Origin: Acidobacteriota bacterium
Lineage (GTDB): Bacteria; Acidobacteriota; Terriglobia; Terriglobales; Acidobacteriaceae
Direction of reading: 5' to 3'
Assembly: GCA_021836865.1 (NCBI GenBank)
Contig: JAKBHH010000014.1
Span: 1 to 55,256, forward strand
DNA length: 55,256 nucleotides
Shown here: positions 1 to 6,821 of the stretch, piece by piece
How the letters are laid out: each line of letters opens with the position of its first letter
Numbering within the stretch: position 1 is the stretch's first letter
Notes under the pieces: generated by a model
Told to the model about the DNA's origin: nothing
Seen by the model: only the letters and a program-made list of their open reading frames with translations
Database searches by the model: none
Made by a program: the position numbers and the translations under genes

Positions 1-2340
1 GGCGAGGGTTTGCGGATGGTAGTAGTTGTTCCAGGTGTCGGGCCAAAGGACCACCGTGGTCGCGGGGAACGGTGACGGCCCAGGGCCTGTCGATTCCCAG
101 GTCTCAGAATCGAGACCTGGGGCACCCGGCTTTCTCGATTTGACGTAGTTCTTGTCCGCGAGGTGGGGCAACTGGCGCTGCTGGGCGACTCCGGCGATGC
201 GCTTGATGAGCGGGCTGGTGATGGGGCCGGTGAGAAGCGCGTTGGTGAGCGCGGGCGCGAGGGAACCCCAGCGCGCGAGCCTGTCGGCGAATCCGAAGAG
301 GTAGTGATGGAGCGGGTGCAGGTGGCCCTTGTAGCGCTGGGCGAGGAATTCGGATTTGTAGGCGGCCATGTCGACCTGGACCGGGCACTCGGATTTGCAG
401 GCCTTGCAACTGAGACAGAGATCGAGCGCCTCATGCACGGTCTTGCTCTGGAAGCCTTCTTCGCGCAGGGACCCGGAGAGCATCTCCCAGAGGAGACGGG
501 CGCGGCCGCGGGTGGAGTGCTGCTCCAGACCGGTGGCGCGGTAGCTGGGACACATGACGCCGCCGGTGGTGTTGCGACATGCGCCAATGCCCACGCAGCG
601 CTCCGTGGCGCGGGTGAACGAGCCGTTGTCTTTGGAGAACACGAAGTGCGTTTCCGAGGTCTCAGAAGCGAGACCTGGGGCGCCCGTGGATGGGGGGTGC
701 GAGGGGCCGTGGCGGAGATTCTCAACGGGGTCGTAGACGCGCACGGCATCGATGAGCTTGCCGGGATTCATGCGGTTGTCAGGATCCCAGAGGGCCTTGA
801 ACTCGCGGAAGGCGTTCATCAATGCGGGGCCGAACATTTTGGGCAGCAGGGCGGCGCGCGCCTGGCCGTCACCGTGCTCGCCGCTGAGCGATCCGCCGAG
901 GGAGAGGACGACATCGGTGGCGCGGTCGAGGAACTCGCGGAAGTTGCGCAGGCCCTGCTCGGTCTTGAAGTCGAAGTTGATGCGCATGTGGACGCAGCCC
1001 TGACCGTAGTGGCCGTAGAGCGGACTGCGGTAGCCGTACTCCGCCATGAGAGCGGTGATGCGGCGCAGGTATTCACCAAGGCGCACGGGCGGGACGGCGG
1101 CGTCTTCCCAACCCTCCCAGCGGTCGGGCTCTCCGGGGACGAAGACGACTGCGCCGAGAGCGGACTCGCGGACATGCCAGACGCTGGCTGCCTCGGCAGG
1201 GGTGCAGATGTGCGCGGCGGGCGGGGTGGGCCATGACTGCGATGCGCGGGCGAGGCTTTCGGCCTGGGCGCGGGCTTCTTCCGCGGACCATGCGCCCATC
1301 TCGACAAGGAGATAGCCGACGCCGGGCGGGAGCCGGTCAAGATCGCGAAGGGAGAGGCCCTTGCGGCGCATGAACTCGACGAGCAGATGATCGAAGCCTT
1401 CAAGGCCGATGGGGCCGTGTTCGAGGGCGAGCGGGACGGCGTCAGCGGCAAGAAATCCATCGGGAAATCCGAGGACGGTGAGGACGCGGAAGGGCGGACT
1501 GGCGGCAAGGTTGAGCGTGGCGGAGACGACGGTGGCGCAGGTGCCCTCACTGCCGACCAGCGCGCGGGCGACGTGGAAGCCGTTCTCCGGGAGCAGGTCG
1601 TCGAGGTTGTAGCCGGAGACGCGGCGCGGGATGCGCGGGAATTTTTGGTTGATCTCGGAGGAGTATGTATCGCGAATGCGCGCGAGGCCGGCGTAGATGT
1701 GCCCGATGCGGCCGCCGGCGCGGATGAGGCTTTCGAGCTGGTCGTCGCTGGTGCGTCCGACGGTCATGCGGGTGCCGTCGTAGAGGACGATGTCGAGCGA
1801 CTCGACGTTGTCGACGACCTTGCCGGCGAGGAGGCCGTGGACGCCGCAACTGTTATTGCCGATCATGCCGCCGAGGGTGCAGCGGGAGTGGGTGGCGGGA
1901 TCGGGGCCGTAGGTGAGGTGATGGAGTTCGGCGGCGTCGCGGAGGCGGTCAAGCACGATGCCGGGCTGGACGCGGGCCAACTTGGTCTCGGGATCGATGG
2001 AGTCGAGCCGGTTCATGTAGCGCGAGTAGTCAAAGACGACGGCGACGTTGGCGCCCTGGCCGGCGAGCGAGGTTCCGGCGCCTCGCGGCAGGACGGCGGC
2101 TCCTGTGGCGCGGCAGGCGGCGAGGGCGGCTTCAACGTCGGCGGCGTCGCGCGGGTAGAGGACGCCGATGGGAAGCTGGCGGTAGTTGGAGGCGTCCGTG
2201 GCGTAGAGGGCGCGGGAGCCGAGGTCGAAGAGGACGTCGCCCCGGAGCGTGGCTTTGAGACGCGCCTCGAGCTCGCGGTGGGCGGCGAAGCTCTCATGGG
2301 CGAGGGGCGTGGCGTTGGAAAGAATGGAAAAAGTGCTCAC
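1..2340 (-). CDS. FAD-binding oxidoreductase with C-terminal 4Fe-4S domain (partial)
   Basis: A long open frame on the minus strand starts at a GTG at 2340 and runs off the window start, so the C-terminus is missing. Residues ~40-270 look like the PCMH-type FAD-binding domain of D-lactate/2-hydroxyglutarate-type dehydrogenases (PRGAGTSLAGQG, then a GGMIGNNSCG segment). Around residue 580 comes an RCVGIGACR segment and MCPSY. Near residue 640 is a CLSCKACKSECP 4Fe-4S ligand motif, followed by VVLWPDTWNNYYHP, as in the CCG-domain region. This order matches the large YdiJ-like flavin/iron-sulfur oxidases, which oxidise 2-hydroxyacids and pass electrons towards quinone; the substrate is not determinable here. 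The protein carries two in-frame palindromic insertions (96-130 and 654-686). The start is uncertain, with no clear ribosome binding site before the GTG. Confidence 0.88.
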   Translation of the reverse strand, partial: MSTFSILSNATPLAHESFAAHRELEARLKATLRGDVLFDLGSRALYATDASNYRQLPIGVLYPRDAADVEAALAACRATGAAVLPRGAGTSLAGQGANVAVVFDYSRYMNRLDSIDPETKLARVQPGIVLDRLRDAAELHHLTYGPDPATHSRCTLGGMIGNNSCGVHGLLAGKVVDNVESLDIVLYDGTRMTVGRTSDDQLESLIRAGGRIGHIYAGLARIRDTYSSEINQKFPRIPRRVSGYNLDDLLPENGFHVARALVGSEGTCATVVSATLNLAASPPFRVLTVLGFPDGFLAADAVPLALEHGPIGLEGFDHLLVEFMRRKGLSLRDLDRLPPGVGYLLVEMGAWSAEEARAQAESLARASQSWPTPPAAHICTPAEAASVWHVRESALGAVVFVPGEPDRWEGWEDAAVPPVRLGEYLRRITALMAEYGYRSPLYGHYGQGCVHMRINFDFKTEQGLRNFREFLDRATDVVLSLGGSLSGEHGDGQARAALLPKMFGPALMNAFREFKALWDPDNRMNPGKLIDAVRVYDPVENLRHGPSHPPSTGAPGLASETSETHFVFSKDNGSFTRATERCVGIGACRNTTGGVMCPSYRATGLEQHSTRGRARLLWEMLSGSLREEGFQSKTVHEALDLCLSCKACKSECPVQVDMAAYKSEFLAQRYKGHLHPLHHYLFGFADRLARWGSLAPALTNALLTGPITSPLIKRIAGVAQQRQLPHLADKNYVKSRKPGAPGLDSETWESTGPGPSPFPATTVVLWPDTWNNYYHPQTLA
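96..130 (-). repeat. Palindromic element inside the FAD oxidoreductase (copy A)
   Basis: CCCAGGTCTC (96-105) and GAGACCTGGG (112-121) form a perfect 10-bp stem around a 6-nt loop, followed by the tail GCACCCGGC (122-130). On the gene strand it is translated in frame as GAPGLDSETWE. It is nearly identical to copy B at 654-686 in the same gene. Confidence 0.85.
654..686 (-). repeat. Palindromic element inside the FAD oxidoreductase (copy B)
   Basis: AGGTCTC (657-663) and GAGACCT (670-676) pair around a 6-nt loop. Two further C-G pairs lie outside one mismatch, and the tail is GGGGCGCCCG. It is translated in frame as GAPGLASETSE. It differs from copy A at only a few positions, so the two are recent relatives rather than chance hairpins. 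Confidence 0.85.
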
Positions 2341-2564
2341 GCAGGAATGGTAGCGCGGAGGACTGGCGGGCGCATCCGCGGAGCGGAACTAGTCAGTATG
2401 GAGTGACGAGAGACGGGGTGCGAGACCGGGGGTGTGGATGGGATGGAAGGTTGGGGCAATGCGCAGAAGCGGTGGCGCGGGCTGGCCCGGGCTTGCACGG
2501 AACGGGGGCGAGTGGCCGGTGAATCTCCTTGACATGGGAGCAGGCCGACCGGGAGGATGAGCGC

Positions 2565-4058
2565 ATGATGAAGAGACTTCCCCTTTTCCTACTGATATGT
2601 GGAGCGACGGCAGCGGGCAGCGGGCTGTGCGCGGCGCAGACGGCGCAGAACCAGTTGACGGTGGACGGGAAACTGAACCAGGAGCTGGTGCGGCTGGGCG
2701 GACAGATGATGCTGGCCGGCAAGGCGTATGAGTACGACGAGCACCTGGCGGATGACATTGGGCCGCGGCTGACAGGTTCGGCGAACTACGACAAGGCCGT
2801 GGCGTGGGCCGAGGATGAGTTCAAGCAGATGGGGCTGAAGAATGTGCACGGCGAGTCGTGGACGATTCCGGCGACGTGGGAGCCGGATGGCGTGGCGACG
2901 GCGCGGATGATTGCGCCGCACGAGCAGGCGCTGCACCTGGTGAGCGAGGGATGGAGCCCATCGACGCCGCCGGGGGGTGTGCGCGGGCAGGTATTTTATC
3001 TGGATGATGCGTCGGTGGAGGGCGTGAAGGCCGCGGCGTCGAAGATCAAGGACAGCATTGTGCTGGTTGATGGCGACTCGATGCGGAAGCACCCGGGCCA
3101 GCCGATTGGCAAGCTGTTTGACGCGATCGACCTGCTGGCGAGCGAAGGCGCGCGGGCGCTGGTGCTGGGCCTGGGCGCGGTGAACAACGCGCCGAGCATG
3201 GTGGGTCTGACGGACTTCAGGGGCACCGAGGCCACCATCGTGACGGCGAACTTGGGCATGGAGGACACGCTGCTGCTGAAGCGGCTGCTGGCGAAGGGCC
3301 CGGTGGAGATTGAGTTCAGCTTCAAGAACCGGATTCGCAAGGACGTGACGGTACACAACGTGGTGGCGGAGATTCCGGGGCGCGAGGACGGCGGCGAGTA
3401 TGTGATTGTGGGCGGGCATCTGGACTCGTGGAATCCGGGAACGGGCGCGCAGGACAACGGGACGGGCGCGGCGAGCGTGATGGCGGTGGCGCAGGCGGTG
3501 GAGGCAGCGGGGCTGAAGCCGCGGCGGACAATGCGGTTCATCCTTTTTGGCGGCGAAGAAGAGGGATTGATCGGGTCACTGCGCTACGCTCATGCGCACG
3601 CGGCGGATGCGGCGAAGTGCGTGGGGGACTTTGTGACGGACACGGGTGACGAGGCGCCGAAGGGGTGGTACGTCTTTGGGCGCAAGGACGAGGCGGACGC
3701 GGTGACGGTGCTGAAGCCGCTGCTGGCCGATCTGGATGCGGGGGGAACGACAGATGAGGGACGCTACACGTTCTCGACGGACGAAGGGCCTTTTCTGGCG
3801 CAGGGAGTGCCGTCGTTTGTGCTGTGGACGCCGATGGAGAAGTACATGCAACTGCACCACAAGCCGAGCGACACGTTTGACAAGGTGGACCCGCGGGACC
3901 TGAACCTGGGCGCGACGGTGGTGGGGCTGACGGCGTATGCGTTTGCGGATTCGCCGACGACGCTGAGGCACTACTCGGCGACGGAGGTGGAGGACGAGCT
4001 GAAGGGGATCAAGGCGCTGGATGAGTATAAGGATATGCAGGCGCACGGGCTATTCTGA
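2565..4058 (+). CDS. Secreted M28-family zinc aminopeptidase with PA domain
   Basis: The 497-residue product starts with a signal peptide (about residues 1-25, charged MMKR then hydrophobic). A protease-associated region (~130-240) precedes the M28 catalytic domain. Zinc-ligand and catalytic candidates are visible: H285 and D287 in GGHLDSW, D297 in AQDNG, E331-E333 in FGGEEEG, and H431/H432 in LHHKPSDTF. The family comprises co-catalytic two-zinc aminopeptidases and carboxypeptidases that digest peptides outside the cytoplasm. The start at 2565 is chosen because GGAGG at 2552-2556 lies 8 nt upstream; an upstream TTG at 2529 is in frame but would spoil the signal peptide. A terminator follows, so it is probably monocistronic. 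Confidence 0.93.
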   Translation: MMKRLPLFLLICGATAAGSGLCAAQTAQNQLTVDGKLNQELVRLGGQMMLAGKAYEYDEHLADDIGPRLTGSANYDKAVAWAEDEFKQMGLKNVHGESWTIPATWEPDGVATARMIAPHEQALHLVSEGWSPSTPPGGVRGQVFYLDDASVEGVKAAASKIKDSIVLVDGDSMRKHPGQPIGKLFDAIDLLASEGARALVLGLGAVNNAPSMVGLTDFRGTEATIVTANLGMEDTLLLKRLLAKGPVEIEFSFKNRIRKDVTVHNVVAEIPGREDGGEYVIVGGHLDSWNPGTGAQDNGTGAASVMAVAQAVEAAGLKPRRTMRFILFGGEEEGLIGSLRYAHAHAADAAKCVGDFVTDTGDEAPKGWYVFGRKDEADAVTVLKPLLADLDAGGTTDEGRYTFSTDEGPFLAQGVPSFVLWTPMEKYMQLHHKPSDTFDKVDPRDLNLGATVVGLTAYAFADSPTTLRHYSATEVEDELKGIKALDEYKDMQAHGLF

Positions 4059-4081
4059 GGGCGCAGGCAGAGAAGACGAGG

Positions 4082-4113
4082 GCCCGGTGGCGATGGCTGC
4101 CGGGCTTTTGTAT
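4082..4113 (+). terminator. Rho-independent terminator after the M28 peptidase
   Basis: GCCCGGTGGC (4082-4091) pairs with GCTGCCGGGC (4096-4105), including two G-T wobbles, around a GATG tetraloop and is followed by a T-rich tract. It lies 23 bp after the peptidase stop. Confidence 0.75.
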
Positions 4114-4143
4114 TTTTGGGGATGCGGTGGGGGGGGGAAATGG

Positions 4144-4217
4144 TGCGCCCGGAGAGATTCGAACTCCCGACCTAACGCTCCGGAGGCGTTCGCTCTATCC
4201 AGCTGAGCTACGGGCGC
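4144..4217 (-). tRNA. tRNA-Arg (anticodon CCG)
   Basis: On the minus strand the sequence folds as a standard 74-nt tRNA. A 7-bp acceptor stem GCGCCCG/CGGGCGC has discriminator A. The D-arm holds AGCTCAGCTGGATAGAGC. The anticodon stem AACGC/GCGTT encloses loop CTCCGGA, giving anticodon CCG, and the T-arm has GTTCGAATC. CCA is not encoded. It reads the CGG codon, which is useful in a GC-rich genome. The neighbouring lower-GC patch begins right at its 5' side. Confidence 0.96.
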
Positions 4218-4292
4218 GCTCTTTCAGCATATCGTACTTTGAGGATTCTCCGCTGTTTTAGGTAGAGTCTGAAGTTTCCGTCGATCGTGCAG

Positions 4293-4865
4293 CTACCTTT
4301 TCAGCCTGTCCGCTATAGCGGCCCAGCCAGCCTCGTTAAGATATTTCGTGAAGTCTCGAACAGGGTCTTTATAGGTACCCTCTGCAATCTGGCGTTCGGC
4401 TTCGCGCCGGATGTCTCTCATCTCCCAACACCGATTCTTCTTCTCTTTTGTAGAGCAAAGGTAGATTTGGAGAGTTCCTCTTTCAGAAGTGTGTTTTCCC
4501 TTCATGCGCTGCTGTAACTCCGTCTTTGGAATGACGACGAAGTCGGGCGCATCGCTCTCGAAACCACGCAGCACAAAAACCCAGAACTGTGCTTGCGATT
4601 TGTTGAGCTTCGTCCTGTTCAGTGTGAACCAGCTGCGGCAACGGAGCGAACGCCGCAGATCGGGCTTCTTCATCTCAGGCAGAAAATCCTTGCCGTATTT
4701 CACCTGCAACGAAACGGCGTGTTGGTTGGAACTGTCAGTGACCAACAAGTCGATACCAGTGTCTTTAGCCGGTATCCATACATTTGGCTTTAAGGCCTTT
4801 AGATATTTCGGGACGTGAAGGCCAACCAGGTACTCCCCAGCGTGAATCGTAAACAGCGGTTTCAT
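4293..4865 (-). CDS. Hypothetical protein with PD-(D/E)XK nuclease-like core
   Basis: The 190-residue protein is not recognised as a named family. Residues ~35-60 contain an acidic strand (GIDLLVTD) followed by SLQVKYG, which resembles the D-X(n)-(E/Q)XK core of PD-(D/E)XK nucleases and of restriction-like proteins such as DUF4365. The rest is mixed, with a basic C-terminal helix. Base composition is clearly lower in GC than the flanking genes and codon use is less biased. Together with the tRNA-Arg 76 bp downstream, that suggests acquired DNA. A TATACT hexamer lies 7 nt before the ATG and no Shine-Dalgarno sequence is visible, so a leaderless transcript is possible. The nuclease assignment is inference. 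Confidence 0.7.
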   Translation of the reverse strand: MKPLFTIHAGEYLVGLHVPKYLKALKPNVWIPAKDTGIDLLVTDSSNQHAVSLQVKYGKDFLPEMKKPDLRRSLRCRSWFTLNRTKLNKSQAQFWVFVLRGFESDAPDFVVIPKTELQQRMKGKHTSERGTLQIYLCSTKEKKNRCWEMRDIRREAERQIAEGTYKDPVRDFTKYLNEAGWAAIADRLKR

Positions 4866-5243
4866 TCAGAGCAGTATAACCCGGACCGTGCCGAGGTAAT
4901 GACGGGAAAATCGACTCTTGCTGTCTCCCTTCAACGCACATTTCAGACACCACCCGGTTTTCAAGGCTGCTCCATCAGGGAATGGCCGGTGCGATGTGAG
5001 TGGAAACTTCCCTCATGGCCTGAAGGCCGGAGGGTCTTGCAGGCCCTTGCGGCACGGCTGAAGCCGTGCCCTTTCAAAACCGTCCGCGAGGAATCCTCAA
5101 TGAATCAGCCCATTACGGAAAACGGTCAACTTTTTGTGTTCGTTTTGTGCTCCGCCCTACGGACGAAAGAAGCCCATACTTCCGCATTGCCGGTCACTCG
5201 ACCGGGAACGCACGAGGATCGAATCGGAATCCACAATTCCGGT
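4866..5243. other. Intergenic stretch with REP-like hairpins, no gene
   Basis: No convincing gene is seen in these ~380 bp. Short inverted repeats cluster around 5020-5075 (a GGCCTGAAGGCC unit and the hairpin at 5051-5070), typical of bacterial intergenic repeats. It separates the downstream end of lepB from the start of the PD-(D/E)XK-like gene. Confidence 0.6.
5051..5070. repeat. REP-like hairpin
   Basis: GGCACGGC (5051-5058) and GCCGTGCC (5063-5070) form a perfect 8-bp stem around a TGAA tetraloop, followed by CTTTCAAAAC. It lies between two genes and has no T-tract, so it looks like a repetitive palindrome rather than a terminator. Confidence 0.6.
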
Positions 5244-6077
5244 TCAATGAACAATGTGGAAAGTGCGTTTCCAGCGCGTATCCGGGAAGAAATGCACCAG
5301 AACGTGGCCGAACCACGCGAGCTTATGACCGAATCCCGGTTGTTCAAGTTGTCCGTCTGCGGCCTCGAACGACCAATAATTGAACAGCGGGCGGCCAATG
5401 ATGTTGGCGCGCGGCACAAAGCCCCAGTAGCGCGAGTCCAGGCTGTTGTGCCGGTTGTCGCCCATCATGAAATACATGCCGGGTGGAACCACGAGGTCGC
5501 CGCCCTGGATATAACTCGGGAAGTTTACGGCCCACGCCTCTGTTGCCCCCGGCACCCCGGCTGGAGGTACTGCGGGGAAATCGTCGAGAAACTCGTTGAA
5601 GTTATCCGTCGTCGTCGGTTGCGCAAATCCCACAGGCTGTGCGACACCATTCACAATCACGATGCCGTTGCGGAGATGAATATGATCGCCCGGTACGCCG
5701 ATCAATCTCTTTACTAAGCGAGTGTACTGCGGTGTCCCGTCGGCGTCAGTGGCATCAATACCAGGCTGATAAACGGGCTTGAAGAACACCACAACATCGC
5801 CGCGCCTCGGCTCGCGATACCTTACTAGCGGCATCCACGAAGCAGGCGGCATGAGCGTGATCCGGTCGACGACAAGGTGATCGCCGACAAGCAACGTGTT
5901 CTTCATCGAGCCGGAGGGAATGAGGTAGTTCTGAGCTAAGAAGGTCAGAATGAACAGGCCCACCACCAGAACTGAGCAGATGCCGGCCAGCGCCTCGAAA
6001 GGAGTCTCTTCCCGATTGATGTTGGCGGAAGCTGCGCCTTTCGTTGACCCAGGAGAAATCTTCGTCGCTTGACTCAT
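5244..6077 (-). CDS. lepB: Signal peptidase I
   Basis: The 277-residue protein has one N-terminal membrane segment (about residues 31-52). Next comes the box-B motif SGSMKNTL with catalytic Ser57, then the lysine box RLVKRLIGVPGD with catalytic Lys123, and the box-E motif GDNRHNSLDSRYWG (about 206-219). It removes signal peptides from exported proteins at the periplasmic face of the inner membrane. The usual proline after SMx is replaced by Asn. The gene is closed by ATG at 6077 and flanked by unrelated genes. Its codon use is less GC-biased than that of most of the window, so it may be a second, accessory copy; that is inference. Confidence 0.95.
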   Translation of the reverse strand: MSQATKISPGSTKGAASANINREETPFEALAGICSVLVVGLFILTFLAQNYLIPSGSMKNTLLVGDHLVVDRITLMPPASWMPLVRYREPRRGDVVVFFKPVYQPGIDATDADGTPQYTRLVKRLIGVPGDHIHLRNGIVIVNGVAQPVGFAQPTTTDNFNEFLDDFPAVPPAGVPGATEAWAVNFPSYIQGGDLVVPPGMYFMMGDNRHNSLDSRYWGFVPRANIIGRPLFNYWSFEAADGQLEQPGFGHKLAWFGHVLVHFFPDTRWKRTFHIVH

Positions 6078-6408
6078 CCAAAGGCTCTCACTTCAAAAGG
6101 ATGATTTCATCTGCGTCGACTGTCGTCGAGCTTGCGTCACCCTTGACCGGAGTCTATCAAATCCCCGTGCAACGCAGGATTCTCCGGATGATGCGGCGTG
6201 CGAGCGGTTCGTCGACAATTGGGAAGTTTCGGACCCTGCATAGAACAGTTCCGTGCCGGATTTTTGTGCCAATTTGTGCTTGAGATGTGCCTATCTCGCC
6301 TATCCTGCCCATTCTGCCTATTGATCAATCAATACCTTATGTGTTTTCAATGCGAGCCTTTATCGTGCTCTTTCAAAGCCAAAGAGCATTGCAGGCGGTT
6401 AGGTGTGG
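6078..6408. other. Intergenic stretch upstream of lepB
   Basis: No gene is supported. The stretch should hold the lepB promoter and contains the short 9-bp tandem repeat at 6284-6319. The sequence beyond it (6320-6360) is comparatively AT-rich and includes the palindrome ATTGATCAAT. Confidence 0.5.
6284..6319. repeat. Four imperfect 9-bp tandem repeats
   Basis: The units GATGTGCCT, ATCTCGCCT, ATCCTGCCC and ATTCTGCCT follow one another without gaps. They lie in non-coding DNA about 210 bp upstream of lepB. Function unknown. Confidence 0.6.
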
Positions 6409-6708
6409 TCAGGCCTGGGCGGGGCCGGGAGTCGTTCCGGATGCGGAGGCGGCTTCGCGCTGTTGGCGCAACTCCTCCATGACGGACTGGATGAGGGTTT
6501 TTGCGCCTTCCATGCCGGCGAGGACGGCCTGGAGGTCGAGGGCCGGCTTTGCGGGGTTGCGGCTGGAGGCGCAGTAGACGCCATGCTGGCCGACCAGGAT
6601 GAGGGAGTCGGTGAGCAGGTCGAGGGCGACGGCAAGGCGGCCGCGCTCGACGCCCATCATGAACTCGTGGCGCTCCAGCTCAGTGCGTTTTTCATCGAAG
6701 ACATTCAT
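6409..6708 (-). CDS. Hypothetical 99-residue protein
   Basis: A short minus-strand frame encodes a mostly helical protein beginning MNVFDEKRTELERHEF. The middle (about 25-60) contains hydrophobic LLTDSLILVGQHGVY, and the C-terminal half ends in a helix (TLIQSVMEELRQQREA) with a low-complexity tail. I do not recognise the family. Codon use fits the minus strand better than the overlapping plus-strand frame, which is rich in Gly/Ala/Asp shadows. There is no obvious ribosome binding site. It is divergent from the beta-helix gene that starts at 6822. Confidence 0.5.
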   Translation of the reverse strand: MNVFDEKRTELERHEFMMGVERGRLAVALDLLTDSLILVGQHGVYCASSRNPAKPALDLQAVLAGMEGAKTLIQSVMEELRQQREAASASGTTPGPAQA

Positions 6709-6821
6709 GGTTCAAGCGTACCGGAAGAGGCGGTGACGGGGATGCGCACGAGGCGGGATTGTCGATTCGGGTTTATGGATGCGGGTCAGGCCCGCTACCA
6801 TGCAAGCCGGAGATCAGTGCG

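Noticed and set aside
163-2406. Plus-strand frames opposite the FAD oxidoreductase
   Set aside because: The minus strand carries FAD and 4Fe-4S motifs throughout; the plus frames are Gly/Ala/Glu shadows.
4866-5717. Plus-strand frame across the gap and lepB
   Set aside because: It crosses the repeat hairpins and lies opposite a complete signal peptidase with catalytic motifs.
4144-6400. Full genomic island with attachment sites
   Set aside because: No integrase, and no second copy of the tRNA 3' end was seen within the window.
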